Shown in pieces: positions 11,463-25,327 of a stretch of 64,000 bases of DNA (the first letter of the stretch is position 1; the number at the start of each line of letters is the position of its first letter). The notes under the pieces are model-generated. The model worked only from the letters and a program-made list of their open reading frames with translations. It was not told the origin of the DNA and ran no database searches. Origin of the DNA: Zanthoxylum bungeanum (lineage: Eukaryota > Streptophyta > Magnoliopsida > Sapindales > Rutaceae). The stretch is from the NCBI GenBank assembly GCA_019454045.1, contig SKCR01025339.1, positions 62,001 to 126,000 on the forward strand, given 5' to 3'. Both the position numbers and the translations under genes were made by a program.

Positions 11463-11654
11463 ATCAATAATAATTAAAAAAAAAAATTAAATAATACATT
11501 CATTTACCGGATATATTTAATATTCCCCATATAAATTTTTCTCCAACATCTAATTCATCATTCAAGCTATAGAAATTTTCATTTCAGTCACATCTCCATC
11601 TTATTAATTTACTTTTTTTTTTTTAATTGGGTTTTCCTTGAAAATATTGCTTTT

Positions 11655-11760
11655 GACGACGCATAAGATTGACAATTTTAAAATTTCTTTTAGCGACGAC
11701 GCATAAGATGACAATTTTAAAATTTCTTTTAGCGACGCATAAGATGACAATATCAAAATT
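11655..11760. repeat. Three-copy short tandem repeat
   Basis: GCATAAGAT begins at 11661, 11701 and 11737. Each copy is preceded by (GAC)GAC or GCGAC and followed by GACAAT(T/A)T. The first two copies continue AAAATTTCTTTTAGC. Confidence 0.8.
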
Positions 11761-12107
11761 ACATACGTTTTATAATCTCATGAAAGACTGTTTTTATAAT
11801 AGTGCACTGCGTACAGGAATGGAAACTCAAAAATAAAAACCAACAAATTTGGCACCATCTGGCATTAAAACTTAAGAGAGGGAGGATTATCATTATTATT
11901 TAAAAAAGAAAAAGAAATAAACAACTGAAAAAAATACAATGTAATCGGAGAAGATGACATTATTAGCAAATAAGGAGAAAACAAATTTAGTTTTGAGGTC
12001 TCCAAGGGGCGTGACTTGATGGTATATGATTCATAATATGATTTTGAGGTCTTGAGTTTGAATCCAGAGAGTGCGTTTTTTGTAAAAGCCTGGAACATCC
12101 GGAGATT

Positions 12108-12657
12108 TTACCTACTCCGTTTAAGTCCGAAAGAGTGGTTTGACAGTAGAATTTCTAACGATTCCAGGAAAAAAAAATTTAGTCTTAGGCCCAATGATTT
12201 TAGATAACTCCTAAAGTCCTTCCATGATAGTGGAAATTTCTCAATAATGGAGTCAACTTGGAATGTCTTACAAAGTTTCATTCCTTCTTCTAGAATATCA
12301 TTGATAATCAGTTGTAGTTCTCCCAATTGAGACATATAACAGTCTTTGTATCTACCATTTTATAGTCAAGAAATCTACTAACAACAAACTTCTTTTTTTC
12401 GACATCATCATTTCTTTTCCAGAGACTCCCATAAAGCCTTTGCTGACATCATGCATTGGTACACATTGTAGAGAATATTGTCAAGACCACCCAACAAGTA
12501 GTTCTTATATAAAAAATCATCTTGCAACCATGTCTCTACAACTGCGGCCCTTACTCTCTCACTTTAGCCCTCCATATGACCCAGAGGAGTTTCTCCGAGA
12601 AACTTAGCCAACTGAAGTGTTGTAAGATAAAACAACATCTTAATCTACCATTGTTTG
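12108..12657 (-). pseudogene. Ty1/Copia gag of element C, downstream part
   Basis: The minus strand shows a decayed Copia gag (UBN2 type): DFLYKNYLLGGLDNILYNVY near 12515, ALWESLEKK, KKFVVSRFLDYKMVDTKT, then an open stretch (12335-12108) with DSIIEKFPLSWKDFRSYLK. At least two frameshifts and several stops are present. The 5' part of the same gag lies beyond the inserted element A, at 21959-22033. Downstream pol is not found to the left of 12108. Confidence 0.8.
12653..12657. repeat. Target-site duplication GTTTG, left of element A
   Basis: GTTTG occurs immediately before the left LTR and again at 21959-21963 immediately after the right LTR. Confidence 0.9.
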
Positions 12658-14673
12658 TGTTGGTTTCTATTAAGGTCCCAAGATCAATAACAAGCATGAA
12701 ATATGTGCGAATACAAATCGAAGAAGTTGCGGAATACTCACATCGATCGGTTGAGCGACGCGGCAAGCAACGAAACTCCATTTTCTGCCTTGGACTGCAT
12801 TCGGCAGTGAGCAGATCACAACCACTGGTTTCAGTTTTTTGCCTCCAAATTTTGAGCTGTGAGTTTCGTCAAACGATTTCTGGCTCATGGGTGGACTTCC
12901 CTATCACCTTCGCATGTCTCGTAAGTGTGCTAGCACTTGAGAAATTTGCCACAAATTTCCAACTCTTGCTTCCCACTGCTCACGGTTTAAAACCAGAAAA
13001 CAGAAAGTATTTTGCCTCCTTGGGCGTGAAGAGAGAAAAAGATGAAGAGAGAGAGAGATTAAATGGTTTGATGCCAAATTTGTGTATCATATACACACAT
13101 TTGAATATCAAATTCATTTGGCATGAATTTGGCTTTCAAAAAGTCAAGCATTTAATGCTTCAACCACTCACATCACTCAATCCATCAAGTTGTCAAGTCA
13201 CATCACTCAAAGTGACTAATGATTTGACGCTTGATGCGACTAGCGATTTGACGCTTGATTTGACTTGCCTGCCGCGCTCGAATTCGAAATGCGAATGCGC
13301 TCGCAAATAATCCCGGGCTCGGGTTTGGAATTTCCAAATTAACGAATTTTCCGTTGCGACGCAATTAAATGATTACGCCTAGCGAAATCACTATTCACGT
13401 CGCTAACGAATTAATTCTAAATTAATTCGTTCGCCCGAATTAAAATCTAGTTTTAATTCCGCGTCGAAACCTAATTTCGTTTAATATATCAAATATATTA
13501 ATTTCTCGATTAATTCCAAATTAATCGTTATCTCTCTTTAATTGATATTTTATCCCAGATAAAATATCTCCGCAATTAATCCCAGATTAATTTTCTCTCT
13601 CTTCTAATTAATCCCAGATTAATTTAGAGTGCGAGTCATACGTCATCGGTGAATCTTTGGGAAGCGACCCATGAGATCCCCGGATATGTTGGCAGTAAAT
13701 TCGGTCGTCGGACTATCCGAACACGTAAGCACCTCGTACTACGTTTATACCGATTTACAAGACAATGTTGGCCTCTAGCAAAGCGGCCTACCCAATTCTC
13801 CGGAAATATCCTTACAGGAATAAATGATCTATATCAGGCGTAGTATACATAGTATAGCGTATTTCTATCCAGTATCAGATGATCAAGTGCTAGGCCTTGG
13901 GCTGGAATTGTGTCTGCCCCGTACGAAGCACATGTCGGATGTCTGGTGACTAGTCTCTATAATCGGATAAACATGACCTTGTCATTTTATCACGATAGTT
14001 GCAGCATTTAAGAGAACCAGTCCCGTATCCTACGTGACCATCATCTCCATATGACTGGAGTGACACTTCCGTCTTGACATCACACCCAACACACTACGAT
14101 TCTCAATATACCCAGTATTGGCGTACACAGAACTTGTTAAAGCCCTGGACGACCGCAACCAAAGTATATTGATTGTCGCAAGTATTAGCGGTGCATGTCT
14201 TAGGTTAAGACCAAATACACCTACCCTGATTTCGGACTTTCATAGACACATAGTCATACTACCAATGGAATTATGAGGGGGTCTATCCAGAGCGAAGCTG
14301 TTTCCCGTACCATCGGTAAAACACAACCTCCTATTACACTTGCATGAGTATCCTATACCCAAATATATGAGAACTATGTCGTTGTGCCCTCACAACGCGC
14401 ACAAGTGTAATACTAGTCTTTTACGTATTTATCGATGTCCAATCTCGATAATACTCTGACTATGGATATTTAATGATTTATCCTTCGTGGACTGATACTG
14501 TCTCATATCATTCTCCGTCCAGGAGCAAATCATAAGGACCTTTCATCATTTATATATCTTGGTGATCTAATCACAAATGATAAGAGTGTAATCTCTTTTG
14601 TCACATAGTTAATTTGTACAACAACACCGTGATCTGTACAAATAGTGACGCTATGTGTCATAATTGTCCAACA
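12658..14673 (-). mobile_element. 3' LTR of element A (left copy)
   Basis: This 2016-bp LTR is nearly identical to 19940-21958. On its internal side the minus strand reads GGCCAAGTGGGAGAT, the polypurine tract. ORFs within it, such as the one at 12522-13310, are repeat sequence and recur at 20089-20593. Confidence 0.92.
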
Positions 14674-17600
14674 ATCTCCCACTTGGCCTATAGCCAGTCA
14701 CTCGAGTGCTTGACACCCGAACTATGTACGGTTGGCTCAAACTGCTGAGAAAAGGTTTTCGTCAGCGGATTTGTATGATTATCGTCTGATGCGATTTATT
14801 CGATCATCACATCGCCACGATGTATGATCCGAACGAATCAGATGAATAGTTGAAGTATGTATTTGGATCGTTGATGAGACCATTAATTCTTTAGCCTGTG
14901 CTGACACTTAGCTCATCTGCTAACAAAATTATATCTAATCTAATTAGATTTATTTATCGACCCAGAAGGCTTCTATTGCCGCCTCAGCTGCATCAATAAC
15001 CCACATTTATTGTTTATTCGGTAACAGCATCTTTCTTGGAAGATTTCCAGCTCACCGTTCCGTTATTCAAACTGTATAGTACCGTTTGCGACTTATAGTC
15101 GTTTTATCGATTTAGGAAACTTGCAGTAGTGATCCCATTCACTTCAAGTTCTCATTCTCCATAGATTAAGACAGCATCCTTAGTTCTCTAAGATACTAAC
15201 AGATGTTCTTAACTTCAATCTAGTGACTATCACTCGGATTGGCCTGTTTGTGAATCCATATGTTCAAAGCGTATGAGACACCAGATAGCGTACATTTTTC
15301 AATGTACGATTCCATGAAGAGTTTTCGAAAGCCAAGCTTTCACCGATAGTTATTTTATGGGAATATCATTTCTAAGAAATGACGTATTATCATTATTTAT
15401 TGGACAACCACTGTCAGTGCGCTCCCACTAACCTCCTTATATACACAAGAATCATTTCGTTTTGAATTAAATCAAACTCCATTATGATTACATCAAAACG
15501 ATAATTCCAAGAACATATGCTTGCTTCAATCCAAACATGGATCGAATAACCCACAAACCTTGTTTGCTAGTTTTGGTACGACAAAACCGACAGGATGTTG
15601 TAAACATCCTCCAAAAGGTTTCATTTTCAGGAAAGTGATTTTCCCGTTAAGCTGACATATTTCATAAATGAAACATGCAGCTTTACCAAGCATTATCCAA
15701 AAGGATTTACCGTGGCAACAGGTAAAAGGTTGAATCGTAATCAACACAATGTTGATAACGATACATTTCCACTAAAAGCCTAGCTTTATACGTTGGTATG
15801 TTGCCATCTATGTATGTCTTCCTTGAAGACTTATAAAGTACCAATAGGCACAATGCCTTGCGGTACATCAACTAGTATCAAAACATAATTGATATACATG
15901 GAATCCATTTCGGACTCATGGCACTTTGCCATAAATTGGGAGTCGATACCTTGTATCACTTCCTCATACGTAGTCAGTTGGTATACCTCAATAAGATAGA
16001 CATCTTTATGAGGTGAGATCAGAAACCCATACCCCAGAATGTTTTCTGACTCTCTCCGACTTACGCGGTTCTTGTGTATTCGAAGATTAATGGTATAGTT
16101 TCATCCTTGATGAACTATTTATGTTCCATTAGGAATCGATGCCTTGAATAGTATTACTCTGATTTTCATCGAGTTTTACTATCCTCCCATTTACCACTAC
16201 ATATCGGTATTCCTCTTAGGAAAACCGCATGGTGAGCAATAATCTATTTGTTCTCTGGTGAGATGTATAAGTACTATACTTTGGTATCCCTATGATAACC
16301 TACAATTGGCACTTATCCAATTTGAGTTTTAGTTTGGTATCATCCAAACGTATGCCTAGCATCCCAAATATTCAGGAATGAGAAACCCGGTTTCTTTCCC
16401 GTTCATATCTAATATGAAATATGTCAAACAGATTTTATGGAACCTTATTCAAAATAAGTTCTGCACTATTTAAAGCTTATCCGTTGAAGGAAATGGTAGC
16501 TCAGAGCGACTCGTGATTAACCTTATCATGTCTAACACAATTCGGTTAATCCGTTCGGACACACCGTCAAACTGACGTGTTCCGGGAGGAGTCCTCATTT
16601 GAAAGAATGCTATAATCTTTCAAGTATAATAGAAACTTATTGCTTAAGTATTTTCCATTACGGTCTTACCGTGACAATTTAATACTTTAGCTGATCTGTT
16701 TGTCTATTTCGTGTCGAAACTATAAAAGTTTCCAATTTGTGTTCTTCAAAAGAAACACATAACCATAACGCGATGCCACATCCGTAAGGTCACGAAATAT
16801 TCATATCCACATCTAGCATAGCTAGACATGGGCCCATTTGCTTCACTATGAACTAGGGCTAACAGATATGTGGTATTTACAATTTTACCAAGTAAATAGT
16901 GTTTTAGGCACTTTGCCCAATAAACTAGATTCGTAGACTTTATTTGAATAGAATCAAAACAGTCCAAGTACCCACTCTTCAATTCCTTCATGTCTGCTTT
17001 GTCCAAACGACAGTCACGCTTCCGTGATCCCGTTTGCCACATTTAGGCAGACATTTTGGGATATGTCATTTATCTTCCTAGAAGAATATAATGATTTTGC
17101 CTTTGCCCTTTTCACATTCCAGTAGCCTTTGGCCATGCCTTGGCCTTATAGAATATCGAAGTAAGGTGCGCCTTGCGCTACTTGCCTTATTGCAAATTTT
17201 GACTTTATCTCATTGAGAATAGTCATTAACTCTCAAAGAGTTATTATTGCAATTTTAATACTTCTAAAATCTAAGTATAGATTTATGAAGATCCTCCAAT
17301 TTCTTTATCATACTTTGAGGATATAATCCTTAGTTCTGATTCAGAAATTAAGGAGTCTACTGCGACAAGCTTAATGGATTAAGCACTAAAGTTATCATTG
17401 CATAAATCTTCCAAAGATTATGCTCTACTATTTTCTTAACTCCGGGCTTAGGCATAATATGTTATTTTATCAAATAAAGTAACTTATTATTTTCCAGGAC
17501 CATCCTGAAATTATTCCCAATTTGAAAATTAAACCATTTAAATACATTTTCCTTAGGATTATGTTTTAAATGTCAATCTTTCAATTTTATCTTGATTTTA
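14674..17600 (-). pseudogene. Decayed gag-pol of element A
   Basis: On the minus strand the order is gag (about 17600-17110), zinc-knuckle/protease (about 17110-17030), integrase (17042-16746), reverse transcriptase (around 15800-15500) and RNase H (to about 14700). The integrase part still shows ANGPMSSYARCGYEYFVT, and RT shows GFVVPKLANKVC. The stretch is only ~2.9 kb where Copia gag-pol usually takes about 4 kb, so deletions have accumulated with the many stops and shifts. Alignment to the better preserved element B (51602-61636) makes the order clear. Confidence 0.8.
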
Positions 17601-19928
17601 ATAGTCCAACTACTTAATCAACGATTTTGGTACTATTTATTATATTGATTACAATAGTCCAACTATTTAATCAACTATAATATAATAGATTAAAATCAAT
17701 TATATTGATTACTATAATCCAATTATAAAATCAACTATAAATGAATAGTTTGAATATAGTCCAACTATTTATTAAAACAACATTTAAATATTAGTCCAAC
17801 TAACATTTAATTTATTTGACGTATGATATTTGTTTTGAGCGCGTATGGCAAGTAATTAAACGAATATTGCAAATTCAATTCTTGCCTCCCACTATTTTTC
17901 GGCGAGCCTCTAACCCTCTGTCGAGTACTCGGGAAACCGTGTTTCCTAGTGGGCTAGGATCCCGTTAAATATCACACAATATTGACTTTGGCCAACAAAT
18001 TGTATGATAATTAACTAGGTAGATCTCTAAGATCGATTGGATCCCAATCCAATTCCTAGATCCGGTAGGGGGACATCCAAGTCCGAAACATATATCTTAT
18101 ATATGCCAATACATCTAATGTATTACCTAACCTTTTTCCTCTGAATCAACTAAGCCTTGGCTTTGGCACAACAAACTTAGTGATCCCAGTCAAGCGCGAC
18201 CCATTGACCATGGAAAGCTTCATAATCAATGTCGATGGACAAGAAGTGGTCTTGACTTTGGCCAACAAACCACAACTTGGACAAGACACTGATATGGAAC
18301 AAAGCCTTCGTGATTCAAACACATCCTCGACGGACAAAGGCCTCGACGGACAAAGGCCAACAAGCCAATGCCAGTCTCAGATCTTGAGTGAGAATCACTC
18401 AATGGAAGGAAAGACGCTTAATATTTTACGAGGGTTTTTCGAGTGCAAATTGGCAACCAATTTATTATCTTTGTTAAGGTCTCATCATCATACACCCTTA
18501 AACATGCATTCTAAACACATAATAAAACGCATATGAATAAAATAATAATGATATGCGGATGGATACTTTACACAATGATCCTAGATCAAATCTCTCCATT
18601 TCTCTCTCCCGCTAGCACATGTATTACTTCTACCCGTTACACTACACTTCTAAAGAAACCTCATTTACATTGAGGGGAATATGTGAGAAGAGAATACAAA
18701 GAATATGGAGGTGATAAGGCTGGACACGCAGGTCCAATTAATAAATTCCAAATTTATTACAACAATTTCTAAAATTGCCCCACCCATCTAATATCCATCC
18801 GATATACATTATTCATGCATCGCAACCATGTATTCACACAAGCATGTTATCAATCAATCTAATCAAATTAATTAATCTGATATTAATGATCATCCAATGT
18901 TCAAACAACGATTTAATTTTGCTCGAGTCAACTCATTTTGCGAATAAGTACTCAAAGTACATATTCTCGAATTAATTAAACTACATCATTAAATCCAATT
19001 CAATTTGTATTTAATTCTAATTCACTATTTAATTCCAAATTAAATATTACACTTTAATAATAAACCTTTTCGACTTAAATTCCAAATTTAATCGCTACGG
19101 GTCTCAAAGCCCGATTAACGTCCAACGTCAATTTAATTAAAGTCCAATGGGCTTTTAATTAATTTCTTAAGGCGTGGACTTTTGGTCAACTCGGTCAAAC
19201 CGAATAACCAAAATCCAATCCGGGAGTTACCCCATAAGCCCATAAATCAATTTTGGCCCATTAGGCCCAATTAAACTTTAAATGTCCATTTAGTCGCATT
19301 TGGACTTTTTGGAAGTGGTTTTGGGCCTAATTGGATCCAACCAATTTTTCCTAAACCCAACTTTGTACAACAAAGCCCAATAAGCCCATTTACAACAAAA
19401 CAAGCCCAAATCCAATTTTAAGGCCCAATTAATTAAATAGAAAAAATCCAATTTCATATTTAATTAACCTAAAGTGTATATCATGATTAATCACCCAAAT
19501 TAAAATTTCTAAAACATCAAATTATACAATTAATCATGCTCATTTACATCAATTAGTGTCCAACACATTTTGATCAAAAATCAAACCTAATATACATGCT
19601 ACATGTCTCGGCAATGGGGAATTATTTTGTGCAAATCAAATTCATCCAATTAAATTCAATTCAACATTAAATCAATATCCCCAAATGATTTCCAACACAT
19701 CCAATGAATCAAAAAATCAAAATCACCAAGAACACAATAGGGCATAACTTTCGGCCACCACAAAGAATTTGGGGAAAAATGTTCCAAATATTATTTCTTC
19801 AAATTGATCCAATCAATCATCATATAAAACACATTCAAGCATACTAAAACATCCAATTTCATAATTCATACTCAAAATCAATTTTACCCAAATTTTAAGC
19901 CATAAACATTTCATGCTCAAACCTTGCT
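17601..19928 (-). other. Long 5' leader of element A
   Basis: Non-coding DNA between PBS and gag, about 2.3 kb, homologous to 61637-63697 of element B. Landmarks are CACTATTTTTCGGCGAGCCT near 17890 and GGCTGGACACGCAGGTCC near 18718. Plant Copia elements usually have shorter leaders, so this length is notable. Confidence 0.7.
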
Positions 19929-19939
19929 CTAGATGTCAT
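19929..19939 (-). other. Decayed primer-binding site of element A
   Basis: The plus strand reads GCTCTAGATGTCAT where element B has GCTCTGATACCATT. The tRNA-Met match has been lost through substitutions and an insertion. Confidence 0.55.
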
Positions 19940-21958
19940 TGTTGGTTTCTATTAAGGTTCCAAGATCAATAATAAGCATGAAATATGTGCGAATACAAAT
20001 CGAAGAAGTTGTGGAATACTCACATCGATCGGTTGAGCGACGCGGCAAGTAACGAAACATAATTTTCTGCCTTGGACTGCATTCGGCAGTGAGCAGATCA
20101 CAGCCACTGGTTTCGGTTTTTTGCCTCCAAATTTTGAGCTGTGAGTTTCGTCAAACGATTCCCGGCTCATGGGTAGACTTCCCTATCACCTTCGCATGTC
20201 TCGTAAGTGTGCTAGCACTTGAGAAATTTGCCACAAATTTCCAACTCTTGCTGCCCACTGCTCACGGTTTCAAAACCAGAAAACAAAAAGTATTTTGCCT
20301 CATTGGGCGTGAAGAGAGAAAGAGATGAATAGAGAGAGAGATTAAATGGTTTGATGCCAAATTTGTGTATTTTATACACACATTTGAATTTCAAATTCAT
20401 TTGGCATGAATTTGGCTTTAAAAAAGTCAAGCATTTAATGCTTCAACCACTCACATCACTCAATCCATCAAGTTGTCAAGTCACATCACTCAAAGTGACT
20501 AATGATTTGATGCTTGATGCGACTAACGATTTGACGCTTGATTTGACTTACGTGTCGCGCTCGAATTCGAAATGCGAATGCGCTCGCAAATAATCCCGGG
20601 CTCGGGTTCGCTAATTCCAAATTAACGAATTTTCTGTTGCGACACAATTAAATGATTACGCCTAGCGAAATCACTATTCACGTCGCTAACGAATTAATTC
20701 TAAATTAATTCGTTCGCCCGAATTAAAATCTAATTTTAATTTCGCGTCGAAACCTAATTTCGTTTAATATATCAAATATATTAATTTCTCGATTAATTCC
20801 AAATTAATCGTTATCTCTCTTTAAATGATATTTTATCCCGGATAAAATATCTCCGCAATTAATCGCATATTAATTTTCTCTCTCTTCTAATTAATCCCAG
20901 ATTAATTTAGAGTGCGAGTCATACGTCATCGGTGAATCTTTGGGAAGCGACCCATGAGATCCCCAGATATGTTGGCAGTAAATTCGGTCGTCGGACTATC
21001 CGAACACGTAAGCACCTCGTACTACGTTTATACCGATTTACAAGACAAGGTTGGCCTCTAGTAAAGTGCCATGCCTACCCAATTCTCCGGAAATATCCTT
21101 ACAGGAATAAATGATCTATATCAGGCGTAGTATACGTAGTATAGCGTATTTATGTCCAGTATCAGATGATCACGTGCTAGGCCTGGGGCTGGAATTGTGT
21201 CTGTCCCGTACGAAGCACATGTCGGATGTCTGGTGACTAGTCTTTATAATCGAATAAACATGACCTTGTCATTTTATCCCGATAGCTGCAGCATTTAAGA
21301 GAACCAGTCCTGTATCCTACGTGACCATCATCTCCATATGACTGGAGTGACACTTCCGTCTTGACATCACACCCAACACACTACGATTCTCAATATACCC
21401 AGTATTGGCGTACACAGAACCTGTTAAAGCCCTGGACGACCGCAACCAAAGTATATTGATTGTCACAAGTATTAGCGGTGCAAGTCTTAGGTTAAGACCA
21501 AATACACCTACCCTGATTTCGGACTTCCATAGACACATAGTCATACTACCAATGGAATTTGAGGGGGTCTATCCAGAGCGAAGCTGTTTCCCGTACCATC
21601 GGTAAAACACAACCTCCTATTACACTGGCATGAGTATCCTATACCCAAATATATGAGAACTATGTCGTTGTGCCCTCACAACGCGCACAAGTGTAATACT
21701 AGTCTTTTACGTATTTATCGATGTTTAATCTCCATAATACTCTGACTATGATATTTAATGATTTATCCTTTGTGGACTAATACTGTCTCATATCATTCTC
21801 CGTCCAGGAACAAATCATAGGGACCTCTCATCATTTATATATCTTGTTGATCTAATCACAAATGATAATAGTGCAATCTCCTTTGTCACATAGTTAATTT
21901 GTACAACAACACCGTGATCTGTACAAATAGTGACACTATGGGTCATGATTGTCCAACA
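19940..21958 (-). mobile_element. 5' LTR of element A (right copy)
   Basis: This 2019-bp LTR runs from TGTTGGTTTCTATTAAGG to TTGTCCAACA on the plus strand and is nearly identical to the left copy. Confidence 0.92.
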
Positions 21959-22033
21959 GTTTGAAGTTTGCACAACAAAGTTTTCCAGCTTCTCCCAATG
22001 GGCGGCCGGTATAGTTATCGTTCCACTTGACAT
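21959..22033 (-). pseudogene. Ty1/Copia gag of element C, N-terminal part
   Basis: The frame begins MSSGTITIPAAHWEKLENF at 22033. After a shift it reads ANFKQW, then passes across the element A insertion into MLFYLTTLQLAKFLGE just left of 12658. This continuity proves that A landed inside this gag. Confidence 0.85.
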
Positions 22034-22620
22034 AATACACTGAAAAATTCAATTAGGTAACAAATACCAAATTAGTAAATATGTCTCCAAAAATAAATTT
22101 ACTCTACGACCAATTAAATGATCCGATTTGAGTATTAACACAAAAAAAATCCACTTATTATTATTTTAGATAGTAATAAAAATTACACCATATAATACAA
22201 ATTATTGAATTTGACTAAAATCTCTTCTGATAGGTGGAAAAAGTAAAATCCCAAAGAATAAGGGGGGGGGGGGTCTAGCGTAACCATTTAAATCTCCGCC
22301 CTCTTAGGCTCTTATCACCTTAATTTTAGAATTTCCTTAGTCTTTTTCTCATTAGAAATCTTAGGCATTCATTCTTAATGTTATACTTTAATTCTCAACA
22401 AATATTTAAATTTGCACTTCTTAATTATATCTTTAATATTTTTCAATTTGAATTTTAACTACTCAATTGAAACAATATACCCTTAAGTGAAATTACATCT
22501 TGAAATGATGTACCTTATCATTTATGAAAGCATATTTTCACTCAAGATAATTGAATTTTCAATTCAAAAGACTCGCTGCCATAATCGCGATTAACCAACT
22601 CTCCAAGCACAATTAATCAT
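22034..22620. other. Non-coding DNA between elements C and I
   Basis: No gene was recognised. It presumably includes the leader of element C. It contains a 12-base G run (22262-22273) and is otherwise AT-rich. Confidence 0.5.
22262..22273. repeat. Poly-G run of 12
   Basis: Twelve consecutive G; its length is likely to be unreliable in the assembly. Confidence 0.8.
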
Positions 22621-25311
22621 TGTAAGAAGTTTGTATAACCAATAGTGGGAATATAGAGTAGTCCCACATTGGAGGAAGAAATAGAAAGTAGAGAGATTAT
22701 AAGTGTACAATTAACACTCATATCAAATTGGAAAAGTAAGGCTTGGGCTTGGGCTTGGATATGTGTGATTGGGTTGTTAGCTTGACATTATGATTAATTA
22801 ATTTAATTAATCAAAAGATGAGCCTTGGGCCTTGGGGCGCTTAGGATCTTGTGATTCATTAATGTTGGTTACTATTATATGTCCCAAGGAAAGATTAAGC
22901 ATATGAAATACAACAATGAATATATATTAAAGGATGAAGTATGGCGGAATCATACTTACAAAGCTTTTGTGATGAGAAGTGATGAAGAAAATCTTTGAAT
23001 CTCCAAGCTTCAAGTTTCGGCCAAGGGAGGAAGAAGAGTTGAAGCTCCAAGCTTTGCGTATTCCAAGCTCTTTGATGGTTTCCCTATCACCTCATTTGAT
23101 CCTTCAATGTGCTAGCAAATGGAGAAAAGAAAATCAAATCTTCTTTGCCCTAATGGAAGTCACGGCATTGTGAGAGAGAGAGGAGAGTTGTCTTGATCTT
23201 TGTTACAAAAATCAATTTATATTTATGCCATAATATTTATTAAATTAATAATAAACTTATGACACAAATCATGCAATGGCTTAGAGTGTCAAACACTCAA
23301 ACTCCATGCAAAACAATTGAGTGTATTGTACACTATCACCATGCAATGTATTAACAATTAAATAATGCATATAATGACATGTGTCATGTGGGCCCCACAC
23401 GTTTCCAAATGAAAGTGGGCCCACGTGCACTCACGCGTTCGGGTTCGATATTTCCGAAATACCGAACTTACGTCGCGACGTTAATTAAATCGAATTTAAA
23501 TAAATAATCGCGCCTAGCGAAATTATTATTTACGTCGCTAACGAATTAATTCTAAATTAACTCGTTTGCCCGAATTAAAATCTAATTTTAATTTCGCGTC
23601 GAAATCGAATTTCGATTATTATATCGAATATAATAATTTTATCGATTAATTCTAAATTAATCGTTCTCTCTCTAAATAAGGCACTTTATCCAAGATAAAG
23701 TTTCTCCGCAATTAATCCAAGATTAATTAAGTCCGAATCAAATATCATAGGTGAATCTTCAGGAAGCGACCCAAGAGATCTCCGGATATGTTGGCAGTAA
23801 ATACGGTCGTCGGATAATCCGAATAGGTACGTACCTCGTACTACGTTCTTACCGATTCATAAGACAAGGTTGGCTTCTAGCAAAGCGCCATGCCTACCCA
23901 ATTCTCCAGAAATATTCTTACTGGAATATTAGATCTATATCAAGCGTAGTATACCGTAGTATTGCGTACATCGGTCCAGTATCGGACGATCACATGTTAG
24001 GCCTGGGGCTGGAAATGTGTCTGCCCCGTACGAAACATATATCGGACATCAAGCAACTAGTCTCTTTAAATCGGACAATCCTGACCTGGTCATATTGTCC
24101 CGACGGTTGCAACCTTTTATAGAGTACTAGTTCTGTGTCCTGCGTGATCATCACCTCCATATGTCTGAAGTGATACATCCATCTCGACATCACATCCAGT
24201 ACACTACGATTCTCGATAAACCCAGAAGAGGTGTAAACAGAACCGGTTAAGGTCCCCAACCACCAAAACCAAAGTTTACCGATTGTCGCAAGTACTAGCG
24301 ATGTAAGTCTCAGGTTAAGACCATATACACCTACCCTGATACGGCCTCCCATAGACACGCAGACATACTACCAATGGGATTCCGCGGGGTCTATCTAGAG
24401 CGAAGCTGTTTTCCGTACCATCGGTAAAACACAACCTCCTATCGCACTTGCATAAGTATCCAATACTTAAATATATGAGAACTATGTCGTTGTGCCCTCA
24501 CAACGTGCACAAGCGCAATACTAGTCTATTCCGCATTATCGATGTCCGATCTCGATAATACTCCGACTAGGGATATTTAATGATTAAACCTTTATGGATT
24601 GATACTGTCTCATATCATCTCAATCCGGTATTAATCATATGGACTTTCGCCATTTATATATCAAAGAAAATAATATTACAAAACGGCAAAAGGCAATTTC
24701 ATTATCACACAGTTAATTTTGTACAATAATACAATATCATTTACAACAGTGACGCTATGGGACATAATGCCTAACAATTAAGTGCATGTCTGAAAAATAT
24801 TTTTTATTTTAAATTTAATTGTTCCATTTTAAATCAGAAAGACACAACTCTTCTGTTAAAAATTGGAAAAACATTTACCCAATTCATCATCAACTGTCTC
24901 CCAACTTTCCCTATATATAGAACAGAATTACAGAGTATTATACATACATTTTTCTGATATAGATATATAAAACTCTTATTGATCTTTGAAAATGAAAAAC
25001 TATACATTTAGTAGATTCGCCAGGGGTCGAAATATTGAGTGCAGATTTTCGACTTGCAAATTGTTGAATCCTAGTGGCAGACGTCAACAAACTACAAGTA
25101 CAAGAGTATGGGCGAATTTCTTTTATAGAACATAGCCTTCTATACTACCCTCAATCTATACAAGTCAGTTTGTTTATTATTTTATATTACTTGCATTGTA
25201 AGTCTCAAGTTTCTTTTTTTTTTTGTAAGTTTCAATTTCGATTTGTTTGTTTGATAAGTTTCAAAATATATACAATACATATTTAATGCATTCTAAGATT
25301 TTTCATTAACA
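22621..25311 (+). mobile_element. Probable 5' LTR of Copia element I, interrupted
   Basis: Outside the inserted solo LTR (22863-24781) about 770 bp remain. They contain GTCCCACATTGGAGG near 22660 and CCCTATATATAGAACAG near 24910, an arrangement seen in Copia LTRs, and they end (CATTAACA) just before the gag ATG at 25328. The start (TGTAAGAAG at 22621) is a guess, because no second copy is present after the pol region. Confidence 0.45.
22863..24776 (-). mobile_element. Solo LTR of the element A family
   Basis: The plus strand runs from TGTTGGTTACTA to ATGCCTAACA. Its 1914 bp align over the whole length with the element A LTRs. It is flanked by perfect 5-bp duplications ATTAA (22858-22862 and 24777-24781). 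With no internal sequence it is a solo LTR left by LTR-LTR recombination. Confidence 0.9.
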
Positions 25312-25327
25312 ATCTATAGCAGAAATT

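Larger units (their letters stand above)
10562..12107. other. AT-rich non-coding DNA with microsatellite and minisatellite
   Basis: No gene was recognised. It holds an (AT)n run at 11424-11456 and a small tandem repeat at 11655-11760. Confidence 0.5.
12658..21958 (-). mobile_element. Complete nested Ty1/Copia element A (minus)
   Basis: A 9.3-kb element has two ~2.0-kb LTRs with TGTTGG..CCAACA ends and a perfect 5-bp duplication (GTTTG). It is inserted in the gag of element C, whose frame resumes on the other side. The interior is a decayed gag-pol and a long leader. The same family supplies the solo LTR at 22863-24776, and element B is a close relative. Confidence 0.92.

Noticed and set aside
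12522..13310. 262-codon plus-strand ORF
   Set aside because: It starts in Copia C gag DNA, runs into the element A LTR, and its LTR part recurs with changes at 20089-20593. No family resemblance.
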